Assembly (NCBI RefSeq): GCF_001425235.1
Contig: NZ_LMEA01000009.1
Coordinates: forward strand, 510,759 to 574,758
DNA length: 64,000 nt
Source of the DNA: Devosia sp. Root413D1
GTDB lineage: Bacteria > Pseudomonadota > Alphaproteobacteria > Rhizobiales > Devosiaceae
Direction of reading: 5' to 3'
Shown: in pieces, positions 9,775-17,530 of the stretch
How the letters are laid out: each line of letters starts with the position of its first letter
How positions within the stretch are numbered: the stretch's first letter is position 1
The notes under the pieces: model-generated
What the model saw: the letters and a program-made list of their open reading frames with translations, nothing else
What the model was told of the DNA's origin: nothing
Databases searched by the model: none
Made by a program: the position numbers and the translations under genes

Positions 9775-9888
9775 GCCCAGAAAATTCTTGTTCCTATTTT
9801 AAGGCGCGTGCACTGTTGCAAGAGGGGGCCGGTGCTGATTTGCCCGGCTGTGACGGTTGCCCTGGCAACTGATCGACAGGAGGGAAGC

Positions 9889-10797
9889 GTGCTTGCAAGA
9901 ATTGCCATTGCCGCGTTGGCGTCGGCTTCGATGGTCTCGGGCGCGCTCGCCTGGGATGGGGCGAGGGCCTATCACCTGCGTCCGGGCGGGGCGAGCGACA
10001 TCAGCCTGGCGCTGAACCTGCTCCATGTCGAGAACACCCTCCTCGGACTCGGGGACACCACGCTGGATGTGGGGGTGCTGACCCCGACCTATCGCAAGAC
10101 CTTCGACATCATGGGCGATGTCGGCTTCGTGCTGATCGGACTGCCGGTCGGCGGCATGACGTTCGACTCGTTGGCCCCCACCGTCGACACTGGTATTGCC
10201 CAGGGCGATCTGGTGCTCGGCGCGGGTGTGGGACTGGTGGGGATGCCGGCCCTCGCCCCCATGGACTACGCCATGCACAAGCCGGGCTTCCAGGCCATGG
10301 TCGAGGGTAAGCTGTTCCTGCCCACCGGCGATTATGATGCCAACCGGATGGTGAACCTGGGACAAAATCGCTGGACGTTCCAGGCCAGCCTTCCCATCAG
10401 CTATGCGCTGGGCGACAATATGATCGATCCGGAGCTGACCACCTTCGAAATCCGGCCAGTAGTGGTGATCTTCGGCGACAACGAGGATCCCTTCGTTGGT
10501 ACCGGCGCCAACGTGATAAGCCAGGCCCCGATCTTCGGCCTCGAAGGCCATATCACCCGCAATTTCGGCAACAGCATCTGGGCCGCTGTCGATGCCTACT
10601 ACGAGACCGGCGGCGAGACCTCGTGGGATGGTGTCGCGAAGGGCGACGGGGTGGAGACGCTGGCGCTCGGCGCCACCCTCGGCCTGGTGCTCAGCCCGAA
10701 TGTCGCGACCCGCATGACCTATCGCCACACTGTCTATTCCAGTGACCCGGACCTCTCGGGGCACGCCCTCGAGATCACCGCTGCCTATCTGTTCTGA
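9889..10797 (+). CDS. Outer-membrane transporter-like protein (phenol MetA-type beta-barrel family)
   Basis: The protein has about 302 residues with a Sec signal peptide (LARIAIAALASASMVSGALA, cleaved before WDGARAYHL). Alternating short beta-type segments follow, ending in a C-terminal aromatic (AAYLF) as in outer-membrane barrels. It resembles the transporter/MetA-pathway phenol degradation family, a group of barrels of undefined substrate. The GTG at 9889 has GGAGGG 4-9 bases upstream. It is convergent with the HxlR gene, with only 3 bases between stop codons. Confidence 0.75.
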   Translation: MLARIAIAALASASMVSGALAWDGARAYHLRPGGASDISLALNLLHVENTLLGLGDTTLDVGVLTPTYRKTFDIMGDVGFVLIGLPVGGMTFDSLAPTVDTGIAQGDLVLGAGVGLVGMPALAPMDYAMHKPGFQAMVEGKLFLPTGDYDANRMVNLGQNRWTFQASLPISYALGDNMIDPELTTFEIRPVVVIFGDNEDPFVGTGANVISQAPIFGLEGHITRNFGNSIWAAVDAYYETGGETSWDGVAKGDGVETLALGATLGLVLSPNVATRMTYRHTVYSSDPDLSGHALEITAAYLF

Positions 10798-10800
10798 CGC

Positions 10801-11283
10801 CTACTCGGAGGCGGCCGCGTAGGCCGCCTCCATCTTGGCGAAAGCCGACACGGCCGGCTGCGGCGCGCCCAGGTGGATGTGCCGCAACTCGTCCATGAAC
10901 TCTTCCCAGAGCTGCGGGCCGCCATCCTCGAGCACCTGTGCGCCGGTCGCGAGGTCCGCTGCGGGCAGGGTGTGGCGCAGCCCCCAACTGCCCATCACCG
11001 CCATCAGCGGCACCAGTTCGATCGCCTTCTCGGTCAGCGAATAGACCACGCGCTGCTTGTGGCTGGGGTCCCGGCTGCGGGTCAGCAGCCCATTGGCGGT
11101 GAGCCGCTTCAGCCGGTCGGTGAGGATGTTGGAGGCGATCCCCTCGATGCTCTCCGTCAGGTAGGAGCGGAAGCTGCGCGGCCGGCCACCGAACATCGAG
11201 TCGCGCAGGATGATCAGGCTCCAGCGATCGCCAAAAGTTTCGAGCGTATTGTTGATCGGGCACCCTGCGCGTCGGTAGCTCAT
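10801..11283 (-). CDS. HxlR-family transcriptional regulator
   Basis: The 160-residue protein has a winged helix-turn-helix of the HxlR/MarR-like type: CPINNTLETFGDRWSLIILRD, then GIASNILTDRLKRLTANGLL and SHKQRVVYSLTEKAIEL. The Cys8 in CPI is the usual HxlR cysteine and could sense oxidants or electrophiles. A C-terminal extension of about 60 residues follows the DNA-binding domain. It is divergent from the RibD-like reductase gene at 11411 and probably controls it. Confidence 0.93.
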   Translation of the reverse strand: MSYRRAGCPINNTLETFGDRWSLIILRDSMFGGRPRSFRSYLTESIEGIASNILTDRLKRLTANGLLTRSRDPSHKQRVVYSLTEKAIELVPLMAVMGSWGLRHTLPAADLATGAQVLEDGGPQLWEEFMDELRHIHLGAPQPAVSAFAKMEAAYAAASE

Positions 11284-11410
11284 CGAAATCCGTCCGCAAA
11301 AACTGGTTGCAAAATAGAGGTGGTTTCCAGCCGAGCCCGACTGTTAGCACAGGGACCGGCGCAAATGAACGCGACCCCTTCGGATCGCCGCCGCTCGACA
11401 GGAGCCACGC

Positions 11411-11953
11411 ATGGCCAAGCTCATATTTGGAATGATGCAGTCCCTCGATGGCTATGTCGCCGGCGCCGAGGGCCAGCCCGGCCTGCCGATGCCCGACGAC
11501 GCGCTCCACCTCCATTTCAGCTCCCAGCTCAGCGGCTTCTCCGGCAGCCTCCTCGGCCGGCGCATGTACGAGATCATGCGCTACTGGGACGAGGAGGAAG
11601 CTGAAGAGGGCGAGGCCGGTCTCGCCTTCGCCACAGCCTGGCGGGCGAAGCCGAAATGGGTCGTCTCACGCACCCTGAAATCGGTCGGGCCGAACGCGAC
11701 GCTGCTGAGCGGCGATCTCGAAGCGTCCATCAAGGCGCTGAAGGCCGAGCAGGAGGGCGTTATCGACGTCGCCGGCCCGGAGCTGGCGGGAGGCTTGAGC
11801 GCGCTTGGCCTCATCGATGAATACCAGCTCTACCTCCGGCCCTTTGTGCTTGGCCGCGGCAAGCCATTCTTCCACGGCCCCCGGCCGCCGCTCCGCCTCC
11901 AATCCAGCGAACAGATCGGCGATACGATGCGGCTCGTCTACGTCCCCGCCTGA
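11411..11953 (+). CDS. Dihydrofolate reductase family protein (RibD C-terminal type)
   Basis: The 180-residue protein has the RibD_C/DHFR-like fold. It begins MAKLIFGMMQSLDGYVAG, where SLDGYVAG is the classic N-terminal motif, followed by LLGRRMYEIM and the DVAGPELAGGLSALGLIDEY segment. Such stand-alone proteins are NADPH-dependent reductases of unknown small substrates. SD-like AGGAG precedes the ATG. The HxlR gene is divergent upstream. A 33-codon reading frame and then an MBL hydrolase gene follow on the same strand. Confidence 0.9.
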   Translation: MAKLIFGMMQSLDGYVAGAEGQPGLPMPDDALHLHFSSQLSGFSGSLLGRRMYEIMRYWDEEEAEEGEAGLAFATAWRAKPKWVVSRTLKSVGPNATLLSGDLEASIKALKAEQEGVIDVAGPELAGGLSALGLIDEYQLYLRPFVLGRGKPFFHGPRPPLRLQSSEQIGDTMRLVYVPA

Positions 11954-11987
11954 ACGGCAGGCAGACCTGGCAGGACGGAGAACTGCA

Positions 11988-12089
11988 ATGCGGAACAGAG
12001 CCGCGATGAAGGCCGCCGTAGCCGGATCGGCGGTCGCCGAAGCGGCCGTTGGGCAAACCCTGCGCAAGGGAGCGCGAGCGCTATGCTGA
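11988..12089 (+). CDS. Possible 33-residue small protein overlapping the MBL gene start
   Basis: ATG at 11988 has GGAG 7 bases upstream and opens a 33-codon frame (MRNRAAMKAAVAGSAVAEAA then VGQTLRKGARALC). Its stop codon overlaps the next gene start as ATGCTGA. It could be a leader peptide that couples translation to the MBL hydrolase. No homologue is recognised and the composition is alanine- and arginine-rich, so it may be chance. Confidence 0.3.
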   Translation: MRNRAAMKAAVAGSAVAEAAVGQTLRKGARALC

Positions 12090-12928
12090 GCTGGCAGGTC
12101 GGGCGGGTGAAGATCACTCGCATTGTCGAAATGGATCTGCCGATCCCGGCCTCGTTCATGGCCGGCGCTACACCCGAGGCGCTGCGCCGGCTGCCCTGGC
12201 TTTATCCGCACTTCGTCAGCGCTGACGACAGCACCCTCAACCTCAGCGTGCATGCGCTGCTGGTCGAGGCGCCCGGGCTGCGGCTGGTGGTCGATACCTG
12301 CGTCGGCAACGATCGGCCGCGCGAGTTCACCGGCGGCGAGGCCCTGTCGACACCGTTCCTCGCGCAACTGAGCGAGGCGGGCTGGTCGCGCGACGGCGTC
12401 GATGCGGTGGTCTGCACCCATCTCGATGTCGACCATATTGGCTGGAACACCATGCTCGAAGCGGGCAGGTGGGTGCCGACCTTCCCGCGGGCGCGTTACC
12501 TGATCGGCCGGCAGGAATATGAGTTCTGGAAGGGCGTCGACGAAGCCGAGCAGGTGGCGGCGATGGCGGACAGCATCAAGCCGATCTTCGATGCCGGCCT
12601 CGTCCAACTGGTCGAACAGGATCACGTGCTCTCACCCGAAGTCCGGCTCACCCCGTCGAACGGCCACACCCCGGGCCATGTCAGTGTGTTGATCGAGTCC
12701 GACGGCGCACGAGCGGTGATCACCGGCGACATGACCCACCATCCCTGCCAGATGGCGCACCCCGACTGGACGCTCGCCGACATCGACTCCAAGCTCGCGA
12801 TCGACACCCGTTCGCGGCTCTTCGCCGAATGGGCCGACCAGCCGATCCTGGTCATCGGCACCCACTTCGCCGCCCCAACGGCCGGACACATCCACCGCGA
12901 CGGCGACGCGTTCCGGTTCGAGGTTTAG
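12083..12928 (+). CDS. MBL-fold metallo-hydrolase (lactonase-like)
   Basis: The 281-residue protein has the metallo-beta-lactamase fold arranged as in quorum-quenching lactonases and related hydrolases. Its metal motif is THLDVDH at residues 112-118, where the canonical HxHxDH has Asp115 in place of the second histidine. Other ligands appear intact: HTPGH (His199), Asp216 in ITGDMTHHP and the late histidine in GTHFAAP. The substrate is unknown. The ATG overlaps the end of the preceding 33-codon frame. Confidence 0.88.
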   Translation: MLSWQVGRVKITRIVEMDLPIPASFMAGATPEALRRLPWLYPHFVSADDSTLNLSVHALLVEAPGLRLVVDTCVGNDRPREFTGGEALSTPFLAQLSEAGWSRDGVDAVVCTHLDVDHIGWNTMLEAGRWVPTFPRARYLIGRQEYEFWKGVDEAEQVAAMADSIKPIFDAGLVQLVEQDHVLSPEVRLTPSNGHTPGHVSVLIESDGARAVITGDMTHHPCQMAHPDWTLADIDSKLAIDTRSRLFAEWADQPILVIGTHFAAPTAGHIHRDGDAFRFEV

Positions 12929-13025
12929 GTCCCTTCACTATTGAGCTGAGGCGCCAGCTGAGTGATCGCAGGTGAGCGTGGCTCTCAGTGCTCGAAATGA
13001 CCCACTGCAAGTACCCCACCCTCGG

Positions 13026-13104
13026 TGTCATCCCAGCGAAAGCTGGGACCCAACTCGCCGCAGCGCAGGTGGATGAATGGGTCCCAGCTTTCGCTGGGAT
13101 GACA
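13026..13104. repeat. Palindromic REP-like element, family B copy 2
   Basis: It has the same 27-base perfect inverted arms as the element at 2699, with a different 25-base spacer, again 79 bases in all. It lies between the MBL gene and the convergent acetyltransferase-like gene. No gene is seen in the rest of the 12929-13176 gap. Confidence 0.9.
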
Positions 13105-13176
13105 GCCGGTGGCTGCGGTAGTTCAGTGCCACTTGCAGCCAATGACCAAACGCTTTCGCGCCGCATCAGGCAAGCT

Positions 13177-13620
13177 TCACTGGTCTTTCGGCCTGTAATC
13201 GAGCGTCGGCCAATCGCTGCTGGCAAGCCACTGCAGCAAGTGCTCCCGGAACGGCAGCGCGGCAACCACGGCGCCCGTCCGCCACCACCAGACCACATCG
13301 GCCGCCTGCTCTCCGGCAATCGACGGATAGACATAGAGGCAACCGAGGTATTCGCCGGCCCGGCTTTCGATCACCCAGGCGAAACTGCGCCGGGCCTCGA
13401 ACTCCCGTTGATGCCAGGCGAGATCGATCAGGTTCTTCTCTTTGGTCAGGCCATCCGGCCAGCTCGATCCCGGGTTCGCGGCCTTGATGTCGGCCGCGCT
13501 CTGCATCACGGCATTGAAGTCCCGCTCCAGATCGCTGACCGACAGAGCCCGCAGCGTGACCTCGCCGAGGACATGCACGGCCGGGATCGAGCGGTCCTTG
13601 AACGCGGGGTGCGGCCTCAT
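13177..13620 (-). CDS. GNAT-fold acetyltransferase-like protein
   Basis: This 147-residue protein resembles small GNAT-like proteins: V-LRALSVSDLERDFNAVM near the N-terminus, a central FAWVIESRAGEYLGCLYVYP that matches the beta4-beta5 region, and a tryptophan-rich VVWWWRT strand. The canonical acetyl-CoA loop (Q/RxxGxG/A) is not obvious, so the activity is uncertain. Its ATG overlaps the upstream kinase-like gene stop (ATGA), so the two are probably one transcription unit. Confidence 0.65.
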   Translation of the reverse strand: MRPHPAFKDRSIPAVHVLGEVTLRALSVSDLERDFNAVMQSAADIKAANPGSSWPDGLTKEKNLIDLAWHQREFEARRSFAWVIESRAGEYLGCLYVYPSIAGEQAADVVWWWRTGAVVAALPFREHLLQWLASSDWPTLDYRPKDQ

Positions 13621-14372
13621 CCGGTCACCCCGGCGACCGGTCGAACCTCGGCCAGCCGCCTGACCGAATAGTCATCCTTCCAGCACACCGCCGCTTCCCA
13701 GGCTGCCGAGGCCTGGGCGACGATGTCCTGCGCCTCGGCCTCGAAGCCGGCGGCGTTATGAGGCAGGTCGAGATCGAGATCGGCGATGTCGACATGTGCT
13801 TCGTCCCAATCGATCAGCGCCACCCGGTCGCCGGTCATTCTCACGTTGCCGGGGTTGGGATCGCCATGCACCGCGCTCATTGGCCGCCCGGCAAGCCGCG
13901 CCCAGGCGGCCCGGCAGCGAGCCACCGCCTCGGCCGGCATCGCATTGAGATTGATCCGCGTTCCGGTGTCCGCCACCAGCAGGTCGGTCGAGGAGCGCCA
14001 GCCCGGGCGTTGCGGCCAGCCCGCTGTCAGACGATGCAGCTCGCGCAGCGTTTCGGCCACCCGGCGCCAGTCGCCCGCCGATTGCGGCGGCCCGCCCTCC
14101 ATGTACTTCATCACCACCAGGCCATCCGCGAACAGGCGTCCATCCGTGGTCGGGATCGGCGCCGGTACGACGAGGCCGTTGCGCTCGAGATGCTGCAGCA
14201 ACTCGGCCTCCCAGGCGAGGTCGGCGTCACCCCGCTTGCCGAGCCGCGCCACCGCCAGTTCTCCGCCGATCCGCACGCTCCAGATGTCGTTGGCGACGCC
14301 CCCCTTGAGCCGTTCGACCCGCACCGCATCATTTCCCCACAGCCCGAGCGCTTCCCAACCCACCTGCAACAT
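13617..14372 (-). CDS. APH-family phosphotransferase
   Basis: The product of about 251 residues has the aminoglycoside phosphotransferase/choline kinase fold. LKGGVANDIWSVRIGGELAV is the nucleotide loop region, VHGDPNPGNVRM is the Brenner-type catalytic motif with the catalytic Asp, and LIDWDEAHVDIADLDL is the metal-binding DxD region. The substrate is unknown and a resistance role should not be assumed. The start is ambiguous between ATG 14372 and GTG 14363; the latter has GAGGG at a better spacing. It is coupled by ATGA overlap to the GNAT-like gene. Confidence 0.88.
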   Translation of the reverse strand: MLQVGWEALGLWGNDAVRVERLKGGVANDIWSVRIGGELAVARLGKRGDADLAWEAELLQHLERNGLVVPAPIPTTDGRLFADGLVVMKYMEGGPPQSAGDWRRVAETLRELHRLTAGWPQRPGWRSSTDLLVADTGTRINLNAMPAEAVARCRAAWARLAGRPMSAVHGDPNPGNVRMTGDRVALIDWDEAHVDIADLDLDLPHNAAGFEAEAQDIVAQASAAWEAAVCWKDDYSVRRLAEVRPVAGVTG

Positions 14373-14534
14373 CCCTCGATATGCAAAGACCGGCCGCTTG
14401 TGCGGCCCCGGCCCCGAACAACGCCGATCAGGCACCTGCCGATGACGGGTGCGAAGTCGGCGTGCCGCCAATCACTCTTGAGGCCATGCGCCGGTCAACC
14501 CCCATTCCGCAGCTTGACACTTCCGCTGCAATGC

Positions 14535-14552
14535 TGAATTGAATTCAATTCA
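14535..14552. promoter_or_regulatory. Perfect 18-bp palindrome upstream of the TetR gene, likely operator
   Basis: TGAATTGAATTCAATTCA is its own reverse complement. It lies 19 bases before the TetR start codon and is AT-rich against a GC-rich background. A TetR dimer site for autoregulation of the tetR-fabA pair is the simplest reading. Confidence 0.75.
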
Positions 14553-14571
14553 AGATTGGGAGCGCCCGTGA

Positions 14572-15144
14572 ATGACCAACACCCGCCAAAACCTCATCGC
14601 CGCTGCCCAGGCCGAGCTCATCGCCGGGCACGGCCACCTCGAGATGCAGGCGGTCGCCAGGCGGGCCAAGGTCTCGGTCGGGCTCGCTTACCACCACTTC
14701 GGCTCGAAGAGCGGGCTGATCGCGGCGGTGGTGGAAGCATTCTACGCCGAGCTGAATGCCGCGGCTTTCGACAATGCCGAGTTTCCCATCGGCAACTGGG
14801 CCGAGCGTGAAAAGGCGCGCATCGGTGCCTACGTGGCGTTCCACTACGCCCACCCGTTTGCGCCCCTGGTGATCGGCGCGCTGAGCCGGTCGCCTGAGGT
14901 GCTCGATGTCGAGACAGCTTTCACCAACCAGACCCTCACGGGCGGCGAAGCCATGATCCGGGCGGCGCAGCACGATGGCATCGTTCGGCCGGACCTCGAC
15001 CCCGCGTTGACCATCGCCTTGATGAGCGGCGGCATCCGGCAGGCGATGCTCGGCGCCCTGACGCGGGAGGATCGGCCCACCCCAGACGCGCTCACCGAAG
15101 CGATCTGGAGCTTCATGGCCGCGGCGCTGCGCCCGGCCAGCTGA
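14572..15144 (+). CDS. TetR/AcrR-family transcriptional regulator
   Basis: The 190-residue protein starts with a typical TetR DNA-binding domain: [40 protein letters not shown], then [13 protein letters not shown]. The C-terminal ligand domain is unclassified. It lies just downstream of an 18-base perfect palindrome and 16 bases before fabA on the same strand. I infer that it senses a fatty-acyl signal and controls fabA, comparable to but not homologous by position with FabR or PsrA systems. Confidence 0.92.
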   Translation: MTNTRQNLIAAAQAELIAGHGHLEMQAVARRAKVSVGLAYHHFGSKSGLIAAVVEAFYAELNAAAFDNAEFPIGNWAEREKARIGAYVAFHYAHPFAPLVIGALSRSPEVLDVETAFTNQTLTGGEAMIRAAQHDGIVRPDLDPALTIALMSGGIRQAMLGALTREDRPTPDALTEAIWSFMAAALRPAS

Positions 15145-15160
15145 CCGCGAGAGATCCATC

Positions 15161-15697
15161 ATGCCGACGCCGCTCGACTTTCACCGCCCGCAGCCCGCCT
15201 ACGACCGCAGCGAACTGCTCCGCTCGTCCGCCGGCGGCTATTTCGGTCCCGGCAATGCCCAATTGCCGGCGCCGCCGATGCTGATGATGGACCGCATCAC
15301 CGCCATCAGCCACGATGGTGGCGCCTACGGCAAAGGTCACGTCATTGGTGAGCTGGCGATCACCCCCGAGCTCTGGTTCTTCGCCTGCCACTTTCCCGGT
15401 GATCCGGTGATGCCCGGGTGCCTCGGGCTCGACGCCATGTGGCAGATCATCGGTTTCTGGCTGGGCTGGTCGGGGCTGCCGGGCAAGGGCCGAGCGGTCG
15501 GTGTCGGCGAGATGAAGTTCCGCGGCCAGATCACCCCTGAGACGCGCCTCGTCCGTTACGAGGTCAGCATCCGCCAGGTTCGGCGCGGAAGGCTGCCGAT
15601 CGGTGTCGCCGATGGCAGCGTCTATGCCGACGAGTCTTGCGTCTATGTCGCGAGGGACATGCGCGTCACCCTGATCGGCGGCACCACGTCCGAATAG
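15161..15697 (+). CDS. fabA: 3-hydroxydecanoyl-ACP dehydratase/isomerase FabA
   Basis: The 178-residue protein matches FabA, which dehydrates beta-hydroxyacyl-ACP and isomerises trans-2- to cis-3-decenoyl-ACP for unsaturated fatty acid synthesis. The active-site block [20 protein letters not shown] contains His77 and Asp91, the usual catalytic pair, and is followed by [11 protein letters not shown] and [13 protein letters not shown]. FabA normally works with FabB, but no fabB is adjacent. It follows the TetR gene by 16 bases, so the two are probably co-transcribed. Confidence 0.95.
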   Translation: MPTPLDFHRPQPAYDRSELLRSSAGGYFGPGNAQLPAPPMLMMDRITAISHDGGAYGKGHVIGELAITPELWFFACHFPGDPVMPGCLGLDAMWQIIGFWLGWSGLPGKGRAVGVGEMKFRGQITPETRLVRYEVSIRQVRRGRLPIGVADGSVYADESCVYVARDMRVTLIGGTTSE

Positions 15698-15783
15698 CCA
15701 CGGCGGCGGTTCTGGTCCCCGGCATTGTCTCGCTGCCGTCTCAGAGGCAGGGTAGGCGGACAGGCGCCAACCAGCCCTTAGGT

Positions 15784-15856
15784 CCCCTCCCCGCAAGGGG
15801 GCGACAGCCTCGATGCCAGTGTCTTGGTCTCCCTCCCTTACGGGGAGGGGTGGGGC
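15784..15856. repeat. Imperfect palindromic element after fabA
   Basis: CCCCTCCCCGCAAGGGGG on the left pairs with CCCTTACGGGGAGGGGTGGG on the right across about 35 bases. The 15698-15916 gap holds this element and no gene. It separates fabA from the convergent MarR gene. Confidence 0.55.
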
Positions 15857-15916
15857 ACACGCACCGGCACACGTTGATTCCATCGTCGTCAGCCACACCT
15901 GACGAGCCCGCGAACC

Positions 15917-16375
15917 CTAAGTCGCCTCGAGCTTCGCCCGCACGCTGTCGCGCATCCTGGCCATGCGCTGCTGCATCTCCATCACCCCGTCGATATCCTC
16001 ACCGCTGGCCAGCGCCAGTTCCACCGCGGCCATTTGGCCGTCGGCCTTGAGGGCGAGCCCGGCCTCGGTGATCTCGATATCGAGCACGCGCTCGTCGTCC
16101 CTGTTGCGGGTGCGCTTCACCAGTCCCGCCGCCTCGAGCTTCTTGAGCAGTGGCGTCAGCGTGTTCGATTCCAGCATCACCAGGTCGGTGAGTGCCTTCA
16201 TCGTGATCTTGCCGTTTTCCCACAGCACCATCATCACCACGAATTGCGGGTAAGTGAGGCCGAGCTTGTCCAGCATCGGCCGGTAGAACCGGCTGAAGGC
16301 GTGGCTCAGCGAATAGGCTGAGAAGCACAGCAGCAGATCGAGCTTCAACTGCTCGGCGATCGCTTTCTTGTCCAT
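15917..16375 (-). CDS. MarR-family regulator, OhrR-like
   Basis: The 152-residue protein has the MarR winged helix (TYPQFVVMMVLWENGKITMK, TDLVMLESNTLTPLLKKLEA, and the wing RTRNRDDERVLDI). The N-terminal LLLCFSAYSLSHAFSRFYRP resembles the peroxide-sensing cysteine segment of OhrR, so redox control through Cys17 is possible. It is divergent from the alpha/beta hydrolase gene. Two matching TGCGAT-n3-ATCG boxes lie in the shared 161-base promoter region. Confidence 0.93.
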   Translation of the reverse strand: MDKKAIAEQLKLDLLLCFSAYSLSHAFSRFYRPMLDKLGLTYPQFVVMMVLWENGKITMKALTDLVMLESNTLTPLLKKLEAAGLVKRTRNRDDERVLDIEITEAGLALKADGQMAAVELALASGEDIDGVMEMQQRMARMRDSVRAKLEAT

Positions 16376-16411
16376 CGGATGTCTCCAGTCGTGCCTTCTA
16401 TATAGAGCGTA

Positions 16412-16426
16412 TGCGATCTAATCGCA
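16412..16426. promoter_or_regulatory. Palindromic MarR-type operator, proximal to the regulator
   Basis: TGCGAT-CTA-ATCGCA has perfect 6-base arms. It lies 37 bases upstream of the OhrR-like gene start. Overlap with a second box at 16483 argues for one regulator acting on both divergent promoters. Confidence 0.7.
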
Positions 16427-16482
16427 AGCGATCAATGCATGGCAGCCATGCAGGATCATGCGTTGTCCGAAATTCAATCGCG

Positions 16483-16497
16483 TGCGATTTAATCGTC
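16483..16497. promoter_or_regulatory. Second MarR-type operator, proximal to the hydrolase gene
   Basis: TGCGAT-TTA-ATCGTC matches the box at 16412 at 12 of 15 positions, with the right arm degenerate in its last bases. It is 40 bases upstream of the hydrolase ATG. Confidence 0.6.
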
Positions 16498-16536
16498 ATC
16501 GCAATGACGCGACCGACTTTCAAACGGGAGATTGAA

Positions 16537-17370
16537 ATGACCGCGAACCTCGAAACCTCAGCAGCCTTTGCCGCCGCCAATGCCGCAAAGAGCAAGACTG
16601 CCCTGTTCATCACCGGCGCCTGGATGCACACCTCGAGCTGGGACAAGCTGCGCTCGGTGTTCGAAGCCGCCGGCTACAAGACCCTGGCTCCGGCCTGGCC
16701 CTACCTCGAAGGCAACCCGGCCGAGCTTCGCGCCCACCCCGACAAGCGGCTGGGCGGCCTGACCTTCAAGAAGATCGTCGATCACTATGCGTCGATCATC
16801 GACGGCCTCGACGAACAGCCGGTCATCATCGGCCACTCGATGGGCGGCCTCATCACCCAGCTGCTGCTCGATCGCGGCTACGGCATCGCCGGTATCGCCA
16901 TGGATCCCGGTCCGATTGCCGGTGCGTTGCCCGGCCCGGTCTCGCTGCTCGCCGCCCTGCCGCCGATCTTCGCCGGCCCAGGCAATAGCCAGACGATTAC
17001 CCGCGAGGGCTTTGCCAAGAACTTCGCCAACACTCTGACTGCCGCCGACCAGCAGATCGCCTATGACGATTACGTCGTGCCCACCCCGACCAACATCTTC
17101 TACCAGGCCGCCGGCATGTTCGGCACCGCGGTGAAGGTGAAGGCGCGGAAGCAACCTCTGCTGGTGATCTCGGCCGAACACGACCGCACCGTCACTCCAT
17201 ATCTCGCCAAGGCGATCTTCAACATCCAGAAGAAGTCCCCGGCCCGCACCGATTTCCACCAGTTCGCCGATCGCTCGCACTTCCTCGCCGGCGAGAAGGG
17301 CTGGGAAGAAGTCGCCCACTACGCCCTCGACTGGGCCAACGAAGTCACCGCGGCTCCGTCTATCCACTGA
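16537..17370 (+). CDS. Alpha/beta hydrolase
   Basis: The 277-residue protein has the alpha/beta hydrolase fold: FITGAWMHTSSWDKL contains the oxyanion region, VIIGHSMGGLITQLLL has the nucleophile Ser, ISAEHDRTVTPYLA supplies an acidic residue and FADRSHFLAGEKGW the catalytic histidine. Substrate is unknown; the family includes esterases and non-haem haloperoxidase-like enzymes. The ATG at 16537 has GGGAG 6 bases upstream. It is paired with a divergent OhrR-like regulator. Confidence 0.92.
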   Translation: MTANLETSAAFAAANAAKSKTALFITGAWMHTSSWDKLRSVFEAAGYKTLAPAWPYLEGNPAELRAHPDKRLGGLTFKKIVDHYASIIDGLDEQPVIIGHSMGGLITQLLLDRGYGIAGIAMDPGPIAGALPGPVSLLAALPPIFAGPGNSQTITREGFAKNFANTLTAADQQIAYDDYVVPTPTNIFYQAAGMFGTAVKVKARKQPLLVISAEHDRTVTPYLAKAIFNIQKKSPARTDFHQFADRSHFLAGEKGWEEVAHYALDWANEVTAAPSIH

Positions 17371-17389
17371 GTGTTCGGTGGCTCCCTTA

Positions 17390-17415
17390 TCCTCCCCCGC
17401 CACGCGGGGGAGGAT
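17390..17415. repeat. Single-hairpin copy of family A repeat
   Basis: CCTCCCCCGC-CAC-GCGGGGGAGG forms a 10-base stem 20 bases after the hydrolase stop codon. It shares its first hairpin with the elements at 8629 and 49261 but lacks the second. It could serve as a terminator-like 3' end. Confidence 0.7.
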
Positions 17416-17530
17416 CACCGACAGAGCGGCACTCGCCACACCTCGCCCATTCCCCCAAGCCGGGGAATCTCGTACCCATCGAACTACGCCCCACGGACGA
17501 GGTATCGCCCTGGGGGCAGGGGAGGGGAAG

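Noticed and set aside
13617..14372. Aminoglycoside resistance gene
   Set aside because: Only the general APH fold is visible. The family has many non-resistance members, and no resistance context is present.
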